Source: Microbulbifer thermotolerans
GTDB lineage: Bacteria; Pseudomonadota; Gammaproteobacteria; Pseudomonadales; Cellvibrionaceae
Direction of reading: 5' to 3'
Length of the DNA stretch: 64,000 nucleotides
Assembly: GCF_900112305.1 (NCBI RefSeq)
Contig: NZ_FOKT01000006.1
Span: 248,001-312,000 of the forward strand
The position numbers and the translations under genes were made by a program. Below are positions 16,829 to 25,726 of this stretch, piece by piece. Every line of letters begins with the position of its first letter. The first letter of the stretch is position 1. Below the pieces are notes generated by a model. That model saw nothing but the letters and a program-made list of their open reading frames with translations. It was not told the origin of the DNA and did not search any database.

Positions 16829-17923
16829 ATGAAAATTGTTGATGTAAAACTGGGTATGCTGCGGGTTCCCCTGGTGACACCATTCAAGACGGCCCTGCGC
16901 ACCGTGGAAAATGTAGAAGATGTGGTCGTCATGCTGGAAACGGATACCGGGCATACCGGTTATGGCAATGCGCCGGCCACGGCGGTGATTACCGGCGATA
17001 CACACGGATCGGTGATCGAGGCGGTGCGCCAAATATATGCACCTTTGCTGATCGGACGCGAAGTGGCGGATCTCAACCGTCTTTGCCGTCAGATACAGGG
17101 CGCCATGATTCACAACACCAGCGCCAAGGCGGCGGTGGAAATTGCGCTCTACGATCTGTTCGCACAGAGCTACAACACGCCCCTTTACCGGATTCTCGGC
17201 GGTGGCGAGAGCGGCCTCACCACCGATATCACTATCAGCGTGGACTACATCGACAAAATGGTGGCGGATGCGGAGCGCGCAGTGGAGCGCGGCTTCGAAA
17301 TTTTGAAGCTGAAAGTGGGTAAGGATATCAATCTCGATATCGAACGTATCAAGGCGGTATACGCAGCTGTGAAAGGGCGCGCCCTGCTGCGTCTGGATGC
17401 CAACCAGGGGTGGAGTCCCAAGCAGGCGGTCATGGCGATCCGCGGGCTAGAAGAGGCGGGCGTGGTGCTGGAACTGGTGGAGCAGCCGGTGAATGCCGGC
17501 AATCTCGAGGGAATGCGCTATATCTCCGAAAGAGTGAAAACGCCGATAATGGCCGACGAAAGCATATTTGGCCCGCGCGAAGCTATCGATATCATCGAGC
17601 GCAGAGCTGCCGACATCATCAATATCAAGCTGATGAAAACCGGCGGCATTTCCAATGCCTTGAAGGTCGCGGACTTGGCGGGGCTATTCGATGTGGAGTG
17701 CATGGTGGGCTGCATGCTGGAGACCAGCATCGGTGTTTCCGCCGCCGCGCACGTAGCCGCAGCCAAGGCGCCGGTTGTCTCCAAGCTGGATCTGGATGTG
17801 CCCTCCCTGTGCAAATACGACCCGATTGTGGGAGGGCCCACCTACAAAGATGCGGATGTTATCCTCAATGAAACTCCCGGTCTCGGCATCGAGAAAATTG
17901 AGGGGCTGGAGTTGTTAGCGTAA
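16829..17923 (+). CDS. L-Ala-D/L-Glu epimerase (dipeptide epimerase)
   Basis: A 364-residue enolase-superfamily enzyme of the muconate-lactonising group. KxK motif Lys160/Lys162 (LKLKVGK), metal ligands Asp190 (RLDANQGW), Glu218 (LVEQPV) and Asp243 (MADES), and the opposing base Lys267 (NIKLMKTGG) are all in place. The pair of lysines on opposite faces is what permits epimerisation. It starts 12 nt after the NlpC/P60 gene and would turn L-Ala-D-Glu into L-Ala-L-Glu for ordinary dipeptidases. Equivalent to YcjG/YkfB by context. Confidence 0.9.
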   Translation: MKIVDVKLGMLRVPLVTPFKTALRTVENVEDVVVMLETDTGHTGYGNAPATAVITGDTHGSVIEAVRQIYAPLLIGREVADLNRLCRQIQGAMIHNTSAKAAVEIALYDLFAQSYNTPLYRILGGGESGLTTDITISVDYIDKMVADAERAVERGFEILKLKVGKDINLDIERIKAVYAAVKGRALLRLDANQGWSPKQAVMAIRGLEEAGVVLELVEQPVNAGNLEGMRYISERVKTPIMADESIFGPREAIDIIERRAADIINIKLMKTGGISNALKVADLAGLFDVECMVGCMLETSIGVSAAAHVAAAKAPVVSKLDLDVPSLCKYDPIVGGPTYKDADVILNETPGLGIEKIEGLELLA

Positions 17924-17957
17924 TATCGCCCGCTACCAAGGGAACAGAGCCAACTCC

Positions 17958-18746
17958 ATGAACTGCCTCCTGAAAATGCGCGCACAGCGCGATCAGATGT
18001 CGGTGAATGAACGCAAACTGGCGGACTTTATCCTCGACAACATCGAGTTGCTGCGCGACTACTCGTCGCAGCAGCTGGCGGATGCGGTGGGTGTCAGCCA
18101 GTCCAGCGTGGTTAAGTTTTCACAGAAACTCGGTTACCGCGGCTATCCCAGCCTCAAGCTCGCCGTCTATGAATCCTATGCCGGGTCCATGATGGCGCAG
18201 GCGGGCGATGATTCCGCCCGGCACTTCTCCGGTGGGGACAGTCCTCTGAGCCAGTTAGGGCAGAAAAAATTCGAAATTCTGGAAAACACCACCAGCATCA
18301 ACGAGGCCGACCAGATCACTGCGGCCATTGCTGCGATTCGCGCGGCGCGCTGTATCCAGGTGTCGGCCTGTCCCGGCTCTGTAGCCGTTGCGCGTTACCT
18401 GACACACCAGCTACTGGAGTGCGGTCGCTGGGCGATATTCGACGAAGGTGGCAAGCTGCAGAGTCCTATTGCCAGGACTCTGGAAGATGATGATCTTTTG
18501 TTTATTGTCTGCGATTTGGGCGGCGAGGAATCCCTGGTGGACGTGGTCAACCGGGCCAGAGAGCAGGGCGCCAGGGTGTTGAGTATTACCCGCTACAACT
18601 ACAACGCCGCCAGCATCCACTCCGATATCCGTCTGTATGTTGCGCCCGCCGAAGGGGACGAAGGGTGGCAGCGGATTTTATTCCGCGCCGCACAGATGCA
18701 TTTGATCGAAGGCCTGATCGGTGGCCTGATCAATCAGGAAGGGTAG
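17958..18746 (+). CDS. MurR/RpiR-family transcriptional regulator
   Basis: 262 residues. N-terminal RpiR helix-turn-helix (LADAVGVSQSSVVKFSQKLG, about residues 41-60) and a C-terminal SIS domain (about 110-240) that normally binds a phosphosugar. Third gene of the murein-peptide operon, 34 nt after the epimerase, so it is probably autoregulated. In E. coli MurR responds to MurNAc-6-phosphate; a muropeptide-derived ligand is plausible here. It is the natural candidate to bind the GAATAAATTATTC palindromes before alr, before its own operon and before the serine hydrolase. Confidence 0.9.
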   Translation: MNCLLKMRAQRDQMSVNERKLADFILDNIELLRDYSSQQLADAVGVSQSSVVKFSQKLGYRGYPSLKLAVYESYAGSMMAQAGDDSARHFSGGDSPLSQLGQKKFEILENTTSINEADQITAAIAAIRAARCIQVSACPGSVAVARYLTHQLLECGRWAIFDEGGKLQSPIARTLEDDDLLFIVCDLGGEESLVDVVNRAREQGARVLSITRYNYNAASIHSDIRLYVAPAEGDEGWQRILFRAAQMHLIEGLIGGLINQEG

Positions 18747-18786
18747 GGAATTTCCGTCCGATTCGCTATCGGGCGGTCAAGATTCT

Positions 18787-18900
18787 GCCTGCTCAGGTGA
18801 TGAGGTGCTATTTCGAAATCGTGGGACACAGGGGGCTATCCAGTGGAGCTACAGGGACCTTCTGGCGCATTTTCAAAATAGCCACCCCAGCGCCTGAGAG
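18787..18900. repeat. Diverged MITE-like element
   Basis: Carries GCTCAGGTGATGAGG, TTTCGAAATCG, GAGCTACAGGGAC and GCGCCTGAG in the order of the full-length element, but without intact terminal repeats. The stretch 18901-19090 that follows shows no convincing gene. Confidence 0.6.
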
Positions 18901-19097
18901 CCCTGTGACCAACGGGATGCTGGTGCGAATTTTTAAGCGATTTCCCGACAACTGCCCGCACTACAATTCTCTTCTCCGAGCTTTTCTTGCCTCGCTATTT
19001 TATCTTTTCTCTCTGACATCCTCCCCGTTGCAGCGGAAAGTATTTGAGCTGTTGCGGCGGGCCCGGTGCTCTCGGCGGATCAAGGGTTTGCATTGCT

Positions 19098-19143
19098 GAA
19101 TAAAATATTATTTACTCGCTGAAAACTGATTGATAAATTATTT
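19098..19143. promoter_or_regulatory. AT-rich operator-like region upstream of serine hydrolase
   Basis: Two AT-rich dyads, GAATAAAATATTATTTAC (19098-19115) and GATAAATTATTTT (19132-19144), the second sharing the ATAAATTATT core with the perfect palindromes before alr and the NlpC/P60 gene. They lie about 80-120 bp before the serine hydrolase gene in an otherwise GC-rich area. Confidence 0.45.
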
Positions 19144-19220
19144 TGGTGCCGACATCGTGTCCAGCGGACTGTATGCAACCGCTGTGCCACTCACCGAAGT
19201 GCGGGAGGTAATGGTAAACC

Positions 19221-20834
19221 ATGTTGGAATTTCTACAGGGAGCGGATGGCAGCCGCAAGCGCCTTGCCGCAGCGCTGGGGGTGGCACTCGCAGCGGTGCT
19301 GCTGCTCAGCAGCTGCGGTACCAAAGCGCCGCTCGAAGGCCGCGAAGCCGAGGCACTGGTTGAGCGTGTGCTCGAAGAGGAACGTGTTCCCGGCGCGGCG
19401 GTGGCCATCTGGTATCAGGGCAAGCCCGTATTGCAGCGCGGCTTCGGTGTCACTAACGTCGATTATCCGCACCCGGTGGATGAAAATACCCTTTTTAAAC
19501 TTGCGTCCACCACTAAGGCATTTACCACTGCGGCCCTGGGACTGTTGGTGGAGGAAGGGCGCCTGGACTGGAATGACCGCGTCGTCGATCATTTGCCCCA
19601 GTTCCGCCTCGCCGATCCCTGGATTACACGGGAATTCCGCATCGTTGATTTGCTGACTCACCGTTCGGGCCTCGGGCCAGGCGCTGGCGATCTGATGCTG
19701 TGGCCGCAGCCGAACCACTTTACCCGCGCCGATGTGTTGGCTGGGCTGCAATATCTACCTCTCACCTTGCAATTCCGCGCCGATTACGCCTACGACAACC
19801 TGCTGTATATCGTCGCCGGTGAACTGATCGCGGAAATATCGGGTATGAGTTACGAAGACTTCGTGCAGACGCGTTTGCTAGATGCCATGGGCCTGCAGAA
19901 CTGTTATGCCGGTCCGGTGCCCGCCGCGGCGCGAGCGAATCTGGCCGACCCGCACCGGTTAGAAGCGGGAGGCCTAGTGGTGGATACCCCGAATCTGGCA
20001 GGCGATGAGCCCATAGTCCTGGCCGCCGCCGGCGGTATGCATTGCAGTGCCGCCGATATGATTACTTGGTTGCGCACTTTGTTGGCGGGGGGCACAACCC
20101 CCAGCGGTAAAACCCTGTTCTCAGCGGAGACCCGCGATCGCCTCTGGAAGCCGGTGACACTCATGCCAATGTCGGCCGAGCGCGCCGAGCGGGATGGGGG
20201 CAGCTTTTACGCCTATGCCCTGGGCTGGCGCGTGCAGGACATGCACGGAGTGCGGGTGATTCACCACACCGGTTCCCTGTCGGGCATGTATGCCTGGGCT
20301 GCCGTGGTGCCGGATAAAGACCTGGCCATGGTGGTGTTGATGAACCGCAGCGCCGGGGCGGCGCGCCAGGCACTGATCTACAGCCTGCTGAAACCCTATC
20401 TGGGCGCCCCGGATAGGGATTGGCTGAGTTATTTCCAGGCACTTTATGGCGGCGGCAAGGCAGCGGTTCCGGAACCGGACCTGCTACCGCCTCCGGACGG
20501 ACTGGTAGCGGTGAGCGATGCGGCGCTCAGCGGTCGCTATCGCGACCCCTGGTTTGGCGACATAGTGATAGAAAAAAACAACGGTCAGCTGCGCTGGCGC
20601 TCGGAAAAATCTCCGCGCCTGGTCGGCACCCTCACCGCGGCGGGCACCGGTGTCTGGGCACTGGAGTGGGATGACAGAAGCCTGAATGCCGATGCCTGGC
20701 TGGTGGCTGATCGCAACGCGTCCGGCACCCTGATTCTCACCATGCAAGCAAAATCCCGTGGCGTTGACTTCAGTTACGATTTTCCGGATCTGCGTTTTGA
20801 GCGCGTGCCAACTGGGGATCAAAGCGATTTATAA
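19221..20834 (+). CDS. Beta-lactamase-fold serine hydrolase lipoprotein
   Basis: A 537-residue secreted enzyme. Lipobox LSSC with Cys32, then a class C/AmpH-like serine domain: Ser96-xx-Lys99 (ASTTKAF), Tyr191-x-Asn193 (YDN) and HTG (HHTGSLSG); a C-terminal DUF3471-like beta domain (about 430-537). Such enzymes are DD-peptidases or D-amino-acid amidases/esterases acting in the periplasm. Placement next to LD-carboxypeptidase and the dipeptide epimerase operon suggests wall-peptide trimming. A signal-anchor start further in is possible because the first 13 residues are unusually polar for a lipoprotein. Confidence 0.88.
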   Translation: MLEFLQGADGSRKRLAAALGVALAAVLLLSSCGTKAPLEGREAEALVERVLEEERVPGAAVAIWYQGKPVLQRGFGVTNVDYPHPVDENTLFKLASTTKAFTTAALGLLVEEGRLDWNDRVVDHLPQFRLADPWITREFRIVDLLTHRSGLGPGAGDLMLWPQPNHFTRADVLAGLQYLPLTLQFRADYAYDNLLYIVAGELIAEISGMSYEDFVQTRLLDAMGLQNCYAGPVPAAARANLADPHRLEAGGLVVDTPNLAGDEPIVLAAAGGMHCSAADMITWLRTLLAGGTTPSGKTLFSAETRDRLWKPVTLMPMSAERAERDGGSFYAYALGWRVQDMHGVRVIHHTGSLSGMYAWAAVVPDKDLAMVVLMNRSAGAARQALIYSLLKPYLGAPDRDWLSYFQALYGGGKAAVPEPDLLPPPDGLVAVSDAALSGRYRDPWFGDIVIEKNNGQLRWRSEKSPRLVGTLTAAGTGVWALEWDDRSLNADAWLVADRNASGTLILTMQAKSRGVDFSYDFPDLRFERVPTGDQSDL

Positions 20835-20856
20835 AAAAACAGATAGGAGAGACCCC

Positions 20857-21912
20857 ATGCTGAGAAGGTCTTTGCTCAAATCCATGGTGGCGGCACCGTT
20901 GGTTGCCGCCAGCGGCGCAGCGGTCGCCAACAGCGGCAAAACCGCAGTAGCTGAATCCGATCGGTTGCTGCGCCCGAAACGGCTTGTCAAAGGAATGATG
21001 GTCGGGCTGGTGACACCGGCCAGCAACGTCTGGGAAGATGAGGATATCCGCTTCGCCATCGACGTGGTGAAATCGCTTGGGTTCCGCGTCAAAGAGGGCA
21101 AACATCTTTACCAGCGCACCCAGTATCTGGCTGGCCCCGATGCCGCACGGGCGGCGGATATCAACGATATGTTCGCCGATTCCGGCGTGGACGCAGTTTT
21201 TTGCCTGCGCGGCGGTTACGGCACACCGCGCATTCTGCCGATGCTGGACTTCGACACCATTCGTCGCAATCCGAAAGTGCTGCTGGGTTACAGCGATATC
21301 ACCGCCTTGCTCAATGCCATTTTCCTGCGCACTGGCCTGATTACATTTCACGGGCCCATCGCCGCGCAGAATTTTACCGACTATACGCTGCGGGAATTCA
21401 CCAAGGTTTTGGTCGATGTGGAAAATCCCACACTTCTCGGTGCGCCGCCGCCTTTCGAAACCGCACCTGGGCGCGTGGAAAAAGAAAACCGGATCACCCG
21501 TTTCCGGGGTGGTCGTGCCCGCGGGCGCCTGGTCGGCGGCAACCTGTCACTGATTTGCAGTTTGCTCGGCACCCCCTTTGAGCCGGATTTCCGCGATAAA
21601 ATTCTCTTCCTCGAAGATGTGGGTGAGGCTCCCTACCGGGTAGACCGCATGCTGACCCAGCTGTGGCTCGCAGGCAAACTGGATCAGGTGGCCGGAATTG
21701 TGTTCGGGAAATTTACCGAAGCGGAAACCAGCGGCAACAGCTTCAGCATGGAACATGTGCTGCGCGAACGCTGCGCCGCCCTGAGCGTGCCGGTGGTGCG
21801 CGGATTGATGATCGGCCACGTGGAAGATCAGACAGTGGTGCCAGTGGGCGCCATGGCGGAACTCGACGGCGACAGCGGCACCCTGCGCCTGCTGGAAGCC
21901 CCGTTGCGCTGA
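20857..21912 (+). CDS. LD-carboxypeptidase (peptidase S66), exported
   Basis: 351 residues from the ATG at 20857 (AGGAGAG upstream). Catalytic triad Ser146 (GYSDITALL), Glu254 (FLEDVGEAPYR) and His322 (GHVEDQ); the Glu-His spacing of 68 equals that of Pseudomonas LdcA. Unlike cytoplasmic LdcA it begins with a twin-arginine-like signal (RRSLLKSMVAAPLVAASGAAVA), so it is probably periplasmic. It removes the terminal D-Ala from murein tetrapeptide, supplying the tripeptide for the NlpC/P60 enzyme. Follows the serine hydrolase by 22 nt. Confidence 0.9.
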   Translation: MLRRSLLKSMVAAPLVAASGAAVANSGKTAVAESDRLLRPKRLVKGMMVGLVTPASNVWEDEDIRFAIDVVKSLGFRVKEGKHLYQRTQYLAGPDAARAADINDMFADSGVDAVFCLRGGYGTPRILPMLDFDTIRRNPKVLLGYSDITALLNAIFLRTGLITFHGPIAAQNFTDYTLREFTKVLVDVENPTLLGAPPPFETAPGRVEKENRITRFRGGRARGRLVGGNLSLICSLLGTPFEPDFRDKILFLEDVGEAPYRVDRMLTQLWLAGKLDQVAGIVFGKFTEAETSGNSFSMEHVLRERCAALSVPVVRGLMIGHVEDQTVVPVGAMAELDGDSGTLRLLEAPLR

Positions 21913-21953
21913 GCGCGCAGGCTGAAGCCCGAAAAGCAAGGATTGCCTCCACG

Positions 21954-21972
21954 CCGCCGGCACTGCCGGCGG
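21954..21972. other. Intercistronic hairpin
   Basis: CCGCCGG, loop CACTG, CCGGCGG between the LD-carboxypeptidase and transporter genes. No T-run follows, so partial termination or transcript stabilisation is more likely than a full stop. Confidence 0.45.
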
Positions 21973-22002
21973 TAACCACACAATAACGACAATAACGTAC
22001 TT

Positions 22003-23391
22003 ATGAACGAGTTATCCTGGACCACATTGCTGCCGTCATTTTTGGCTATCGCCCTGGCACTGTTCACACGGCAGGTTTACCTGGCGCTGTTCGCCGGTAT
22101 CTGGATTGGCTACTTCCTCCTCAACGGTTCTGGCTTTTTTCCATCGCTGGCGGACTCACTCGACGGGCTGTTAGCTGTTCTCGCCAGCCCCGGCGATGCC
22201 CGGGTGGTGATGTTCACTCTGGTAATCGGGGCCTTTATATACACCCTGGAACGCAGCGGCGCAGTGCGCGCCTTTGTGCAACTGCTCAAACGCAGCCAAT
22301 GGGTCACCAATGGCAAACGCGCTCAGTGGATGGCATGGCTGATCGGCATAGTGATTTTTATCGAATCCAATATTACGGTACTGGTGGCGGGTACCGTTGC
22401 CAAGCCGCTGTTCGACCACTTCCGTATTGCCCGCGAAAAGCTCGCCTACATCATCGATTCCACCTCTGCGCCCATTTGCATGCTGATCCCACTAAACGCC
22501 TGGGGCGCCTTTAACCTGGGCCTGCTAAATGGACTTGGAGTAGAGGACCCGCTCAAGGTTCTGCTTGCCAGTATCCCGCTCAACCTTTACGCAATTACAG
22601 CGGTCGCTATCTCTGCCTATGCCATCGCCCGGGACTACAATCCAGGTCCAATGGCGAGGGCGGAAGAGCGGGCGGCCCATTCCCGTATCGAAGATGCCGT
22701 AGTGGCCCCGGAAATTAAAAAGCGGCGCTCGCCCCATGTGAGCACCATGCTGATTCCCGTAGTGACATTGGTGGTGGCCATGCCAGTGGGACTTTGGATC
22801 ACCGGCGACGGCAAAATTTTTGCAGGCTCAGGTTCAACTTCTGTGCTCTGGGCCTCCCTGGCCGCTCTTGCCATCTTGTCGGTGATGATCGCCGTTCAGC
22901 GGATTATGACTCTCGACGAACTGAGCGAATCCTGGATGAATGGCGCAGGCCGCATGCTGCCCATGGCCATTATTCTGGTACTGGCTTTGGCTCTGGGAAG
23001 TGTCTCCAAAGCACTGGGAACCGGTGACTACGTGGTGAGCCTGGTCGGCGACACCTTGCCGCTGGCCCTGATGCCTTTGGTCATATTCCTGGTTTCCGCG
23101 CTGATCGCATTTTCCGTGGGCTCCAGCTGGGGAACCTTTTCCATCATGCTGCCCATCGCCGTTCCCGTTGCCACAGCCATGGGCGCCGACCCGACATTGC
23201 TTGTCGCCGCTGTGCTATCCGGTGGCATCTTCGGCGACCACTCCTCACCAATATCCGATACCACCATTGTCTCCTCCCTGGCAGCCGGGTCCGAACATAT
23301 TGAACACGTGCGCACCCAATTGCCTTACGCCCTCCGTGCCGGTGCCATTGCCGCGGTTGGATTTGTTGTATTGGGCTTTTTGTTACTGTAA
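22003..23391 (+). CDS. NhaC-family Na+/H+ antiporter-like transporter
   Basis: A 462-residue polytopic membrane protein with about 11-12 hydrophobic segments; VIFIESNITVLVAGTVAKPLFDHF and SSWGTFSIMLPIAVPVA are typical of the NhaC/ArsB-like IT superfamily. Last gene of the serine hydrolase/LD-carboxypeptidase unit. NhaC-like proteins beside peptidoglycan-peptide genes may import peptides or amino acids rather than only exchange cations; this is inference. The start ATG has a weak ribosome binding site. Confidence 0.85.
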   Translation: MNELSWTTLLPSFLAIALALFTRQVYLALFAGIWIGYFLLNGSGFFPSLADSLDGLLAVLASPGDARVVMFTLVIGAFIYTLERSGAVRAFVQLLKRSQWVTNGKRAQWMAWLIGIVIFIESNITVLVAGTVAKPLFDHFRIAREKLAYIIDSTSAPICMLIPLNAWGAFNLGLLNGLGVEDPLKVLLASIPLNLYAITAVAISAYAIARDYNPGPMARAEERAAHSRIEDAVVAPEIKKRRSPHVSTMLIPVVTLVVAMPVGLWITGDGKIFAGSGSTSVLWASLAALAILSVMIAVQRIMTLDELSESWMNGAGRMLPMAIILVLALALGSVSKALGTGDYVVSLVGDTLPLALMPLVIFLVSALIAFSVGSSWGTFSIMLPIAVPVATAMGADPTLLVAAVLSGGIFGDHSSPISDTTIVSSLAAGSEHIEHVRTQLPYALRAGAIAAVGFVVLGFLLL

Positions 23392-23408
23392 CTATTTGAA
23401 CGCACGCG

Positions 23409-23788
23409 TTAAGGTGAAAGCTCGCTTTGAGTAGTGAAACGATAGCGCAATTCCTCGGCCACTTTGGCCATCTTGCGCATCGATGCGCCCTGTACGTAGG
23501 ATTCTGCCAGCGCCAGCCGCAAGGCTCGCTTGCAGCGTATTCCTTCTCCAGCGCGGACAGGTAAAACTGACTGTCGCGAATTTGAGGCACCTGCAACTCA
23601 AACTCTCCCACACGGGTAGGTATAGGCTTCTTCTTGATTCCGTTGGCATAGCGCCTGCGATTCTCTGAACGCTCGTAGTAGGCCGCCCCAAGGTACTGCT
23701 TACGCTCTACCAATATCAGCGTGTTGAGTAGCACCTAGAAAGCCGAAGCCAGATCATTCAATCCTTGTTCAGAAAGGATTTCGGCCAT
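23409..23788 (-). pseudogene. Remnant of IS256-family transposase (N-terminal part)
   Basis: Read from an ATG at 23788: MAEILSEQGLNDLASAF, an in-frame TAG (23735-23737), then LVERKQYLGAAYYERSENRR, RVGEFELQVPQIRD and SALEKEY. After a frameshift near 23525 it continues LRLALAESYVQGASMRKMAKVAEEL and soon stops. This order matches the first ~125 residues of IS256/mutator transposases of about 400 residues; the catalytic DDE core is missing. It marks the left edge of the AT-rich accessory segment. Confidence 0.8.
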
Positions 23789-23861
23789 AGCGGATATTGC
23801 TGTATTCTCATTGTCGCGGGTTATGGTTATTTCCTTATTAAGAACGATAAGGGGTCTTTCT

Positions 23862-24170
23862 ATGGCGAAGGAAGTAGATAGAAAATTGTTGGCCTACATA
23901 AAACCAGAGGGGTCAGAAGAGGTTTTTATTGATATTGTCGAAATCTCCAGAAGAAGTACGTCTTTTCACTATAAGGGTATAGTCTGGAATAGATCTCCGC
24001 TTGTTATGGGGGCTGGAAACTGCACAGATCCTCACGGCAATAAATGTAAAATATTCCCTCTGAATAGGCATTACACTCCCAGCTGGGCAGTGGATGCAAA
24101 GGTTATAATTAAAGAAAGCGCGAAAGAGCGATACAATTTATGGCTTTCAAGAAAAATAAAATCAGAGTAG
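23862..24170 (+). CDS. Hypothetical protein
   Basis: 102 residues from the ATG at 23862 (MAKEVDRKLL), after AAGGGG-like purines. Mixed alpha/beta composition, with a conserved-looking IDIVEISRRSTSFHYKGIVWNR stretch and a Lys/Arg-rich end. No signal or membrane segment. Markedly more AT-rich than the core to its left, consistent with transfer. No family recognised. Confidence 0.55.
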   Translation: MAKEVDRKLLAYIKPEGSEEVFIDIVEISRRSTSFHYKGIVWNRSPLVMGAGNCTDPHGNKCKIFPLNRHYTPSWAVDAKVIIKESAKERYNLWLSRKIKSE

Positions 24171-24305
24171 GAACAAATAAGAGAGGTTTTCAGTATTTAG
24201 AGTAGAATCAATATCTGATATTGCTTGATATCGAAAAATCATTGCGATGCATGAACTGTTAATTTTTAATCGTTAGACGCTAATGGATTGTAGTGTTATA
24301 GAAAT

Positions 24306-24857
24306 ATGAAAATTAGAACAAAAGAAGAGCTTGTTGAATTCGTAAATTATGGAAATAGAGTTAAGTATATATTTTTCTGGGGCCATAAGGAAGACTCTAA
24401 AGTAACCAAAGCGTGTTTTAGCCAGTGGTATGAGTCTAGCTTTGAGATTGACGGAGTTAGATTTCTGACGGCAGAGCATTTCATGATGGCTAAAAAGGCT
24501 GAGCTTTTCGATGATATTAAGTCATACAATAAAATCATCTCTTCAAAAAATCCTGGAGAAGCTAAAAGGCTCGGCAGAGAGGTAAAAGGCTTTGATGAGT
24601 CTGTATGGATTGATCAGAGATTTGAGATAGTTGTTCAGGCAAACTTCGCTAAATTTTCGCAGAATGAAGACTTGAAGTCTTTTTTGTTGGCAACAGGTAA
24701 TCGCGTCTTGGTAGAAGCTAGTCCTGTAGACAGAATTTGGGGTATCGGATTGTCCGCTGATGATGAAGCTGCAGAAAATCCAAATAGATGGCGAGGTCTT
24801 AATTTACTCGGGTTTGCGCTGATGGAGGTTCGAGATAGATTACGCCCCTGTGTTTAA
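24306..24857 (+). CDS. NADAR domain protein (YbiA-like)
   Basis: 183 residues. FWGH near residue 24, FSQWYESSFEIDGVRFLTAEHFMMAKKAELF and the end motif DRIWGIGL...NRWRGLNLLGFALMEVRD define the NADAR fold (COG3236). Family members hydrolyse N-glycosidic bonds: YbiA acts on riboflavin biosynthesis intermediates, and others remove ADP-ribose from guanine in toxin/antitoxin or defence settings. The neighbours do not include a clear partner ADP-ribosyltransferase. AT-rich, so probably acquired. Confidence 0.88.
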   Translation: MKIRTKEELVEFVNYGNRVKYIFFWGHKEDSKVTKACFSQWYESSFEIDGVRFLTAEHFMMAKKAELFDDIKSYNKIISSKNPGEAKRLGREVKGFDESVWIDQRFEIVVQANFAKFSQNEDLKSFLLATGNRVLVEASPVDRIWGIGLSADDEAAENPNRWRGLNLLGFALMEVRDRLRPCV

Positions 24858-24984
24858 AAGGTAAACAGGGATGAGTCTATTAGAGGTTCCAATTTTAATG
24901 AAATCTAATAAATTCAATCGCTCCTGAGATTGGGGCTTTACCGGATTTTATTTTTGCACGGATTTAAAGATCTAATACGAAGCT

Positions 24985-25593
24985 ATGTTAAGAATTTTTA
25001 CGGTTTCTGTGATTTCGTTTTTATCTTTCTTCCCAATCTATATGTTTGTCACAGAAGTATGTGGATTAAATGATGATTTTGGCGCTGTGGTGGCTATTGC
25101 TTTGGCTATTATCGCCGTGCCTGCGGTACTTTTAAAGTTGTGGAAAGAAAAGCCCAGCCCGGAAGTTATTCCGGTTAATGTAAACGATCCTGTTATGAAA
25201 GAATTCGTGGAGAAATCCAGGAAGCAAATTGATAGGTTGATTGAAGGGTTGGAGGAAGAGAAAAAAGAGGCATATGTGAAATTTCCTTATAGATTTGGCG
25301 GCGAAATTGAGCATGTGTGGGGCACAGCACATTATATAAAGGATGGTTATGTAATTGTATCCTTGGATTCGTCGCCCGTGGGAGATCTTCCGGAGGAGGT
25401 ATATGGAAGGCTGAAAATAAAGCTGGAGGAAATTGAAGATTGGATGCTAGTAGATACAGATGGAACAACATTCGGTGGGTATAGCATTCTCGCTCATGCC
25501 AAAATATACACGCGAGAATATGGAAGTTTGCCAAGGGATTATGAAAGGTATTTGAAAAGATTTGTAGATTTTGACTGGCCGGAAATTACATAA
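24985..25593 (+). CDS. Membrane-anchored DUF2314-like protein
   Basis: 202 residues. Two N-terminal membrane segments (about 5-25 and 31-51), a charged coiled stretch (VEKSRKQIDRLIEGLEEEKKEA) and a C-terminal domain with EHVWGTAHYIKDGYVIVSLDSSPVGDL and EIEDWMLVDTDGTTFGGYSI, the pattern of DUF2314 (COG3779). Function of the family is unknown. Preceded by a promoter-like AT-rich gap of about 125 bp, so probably its own unit. Confidence 0.7.
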   Translation: MLRIFTVSVISFLSFFPIYMFVTEVCGLNDDFGAVVAIALAIIAVPAVLLKLWKEKPSPEVIPVNVNDPVMKEFVEKSRKQIDRLIEGLEEEKKEAYVKFPYRFGGEIEHVWGTAHYIKDGYVIVSLDSSPVGDLPEEVYGRLKIKLEEIEDWMLVDTDGTTFGGYSILAHAKIYTREYGSLPRDYERYLKRFVDFDWPEIT

Positions 25594-25726
25594 ATCCTGA
25601 AGTGATAAGAGGTTGTTTCGGCTTGATACAGGGTAATCCTTAAATTATCTTATGGCAACATAGATGTTATTGGTTTATCGATTCTGCTGTCTCCAGGCCC
25701 ACTTCAAACTGTGAGGTAAAATAATA

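Noticed and set aside
18665-19099. 144-residue frame downstream of the RpiR gene
   Set aside because: Overlaps the RpiR gene end and crosses a MITE-like repeat; no motif.
19221-20834. Beta-lactam resistance enzyme (class C beta-lactamase)
   Set aside because: It has SxxK, YxN and HTG, but the length, C-terminal domain, lipoprotein signal and murein context favour a peptidase/amidase of the same fold.
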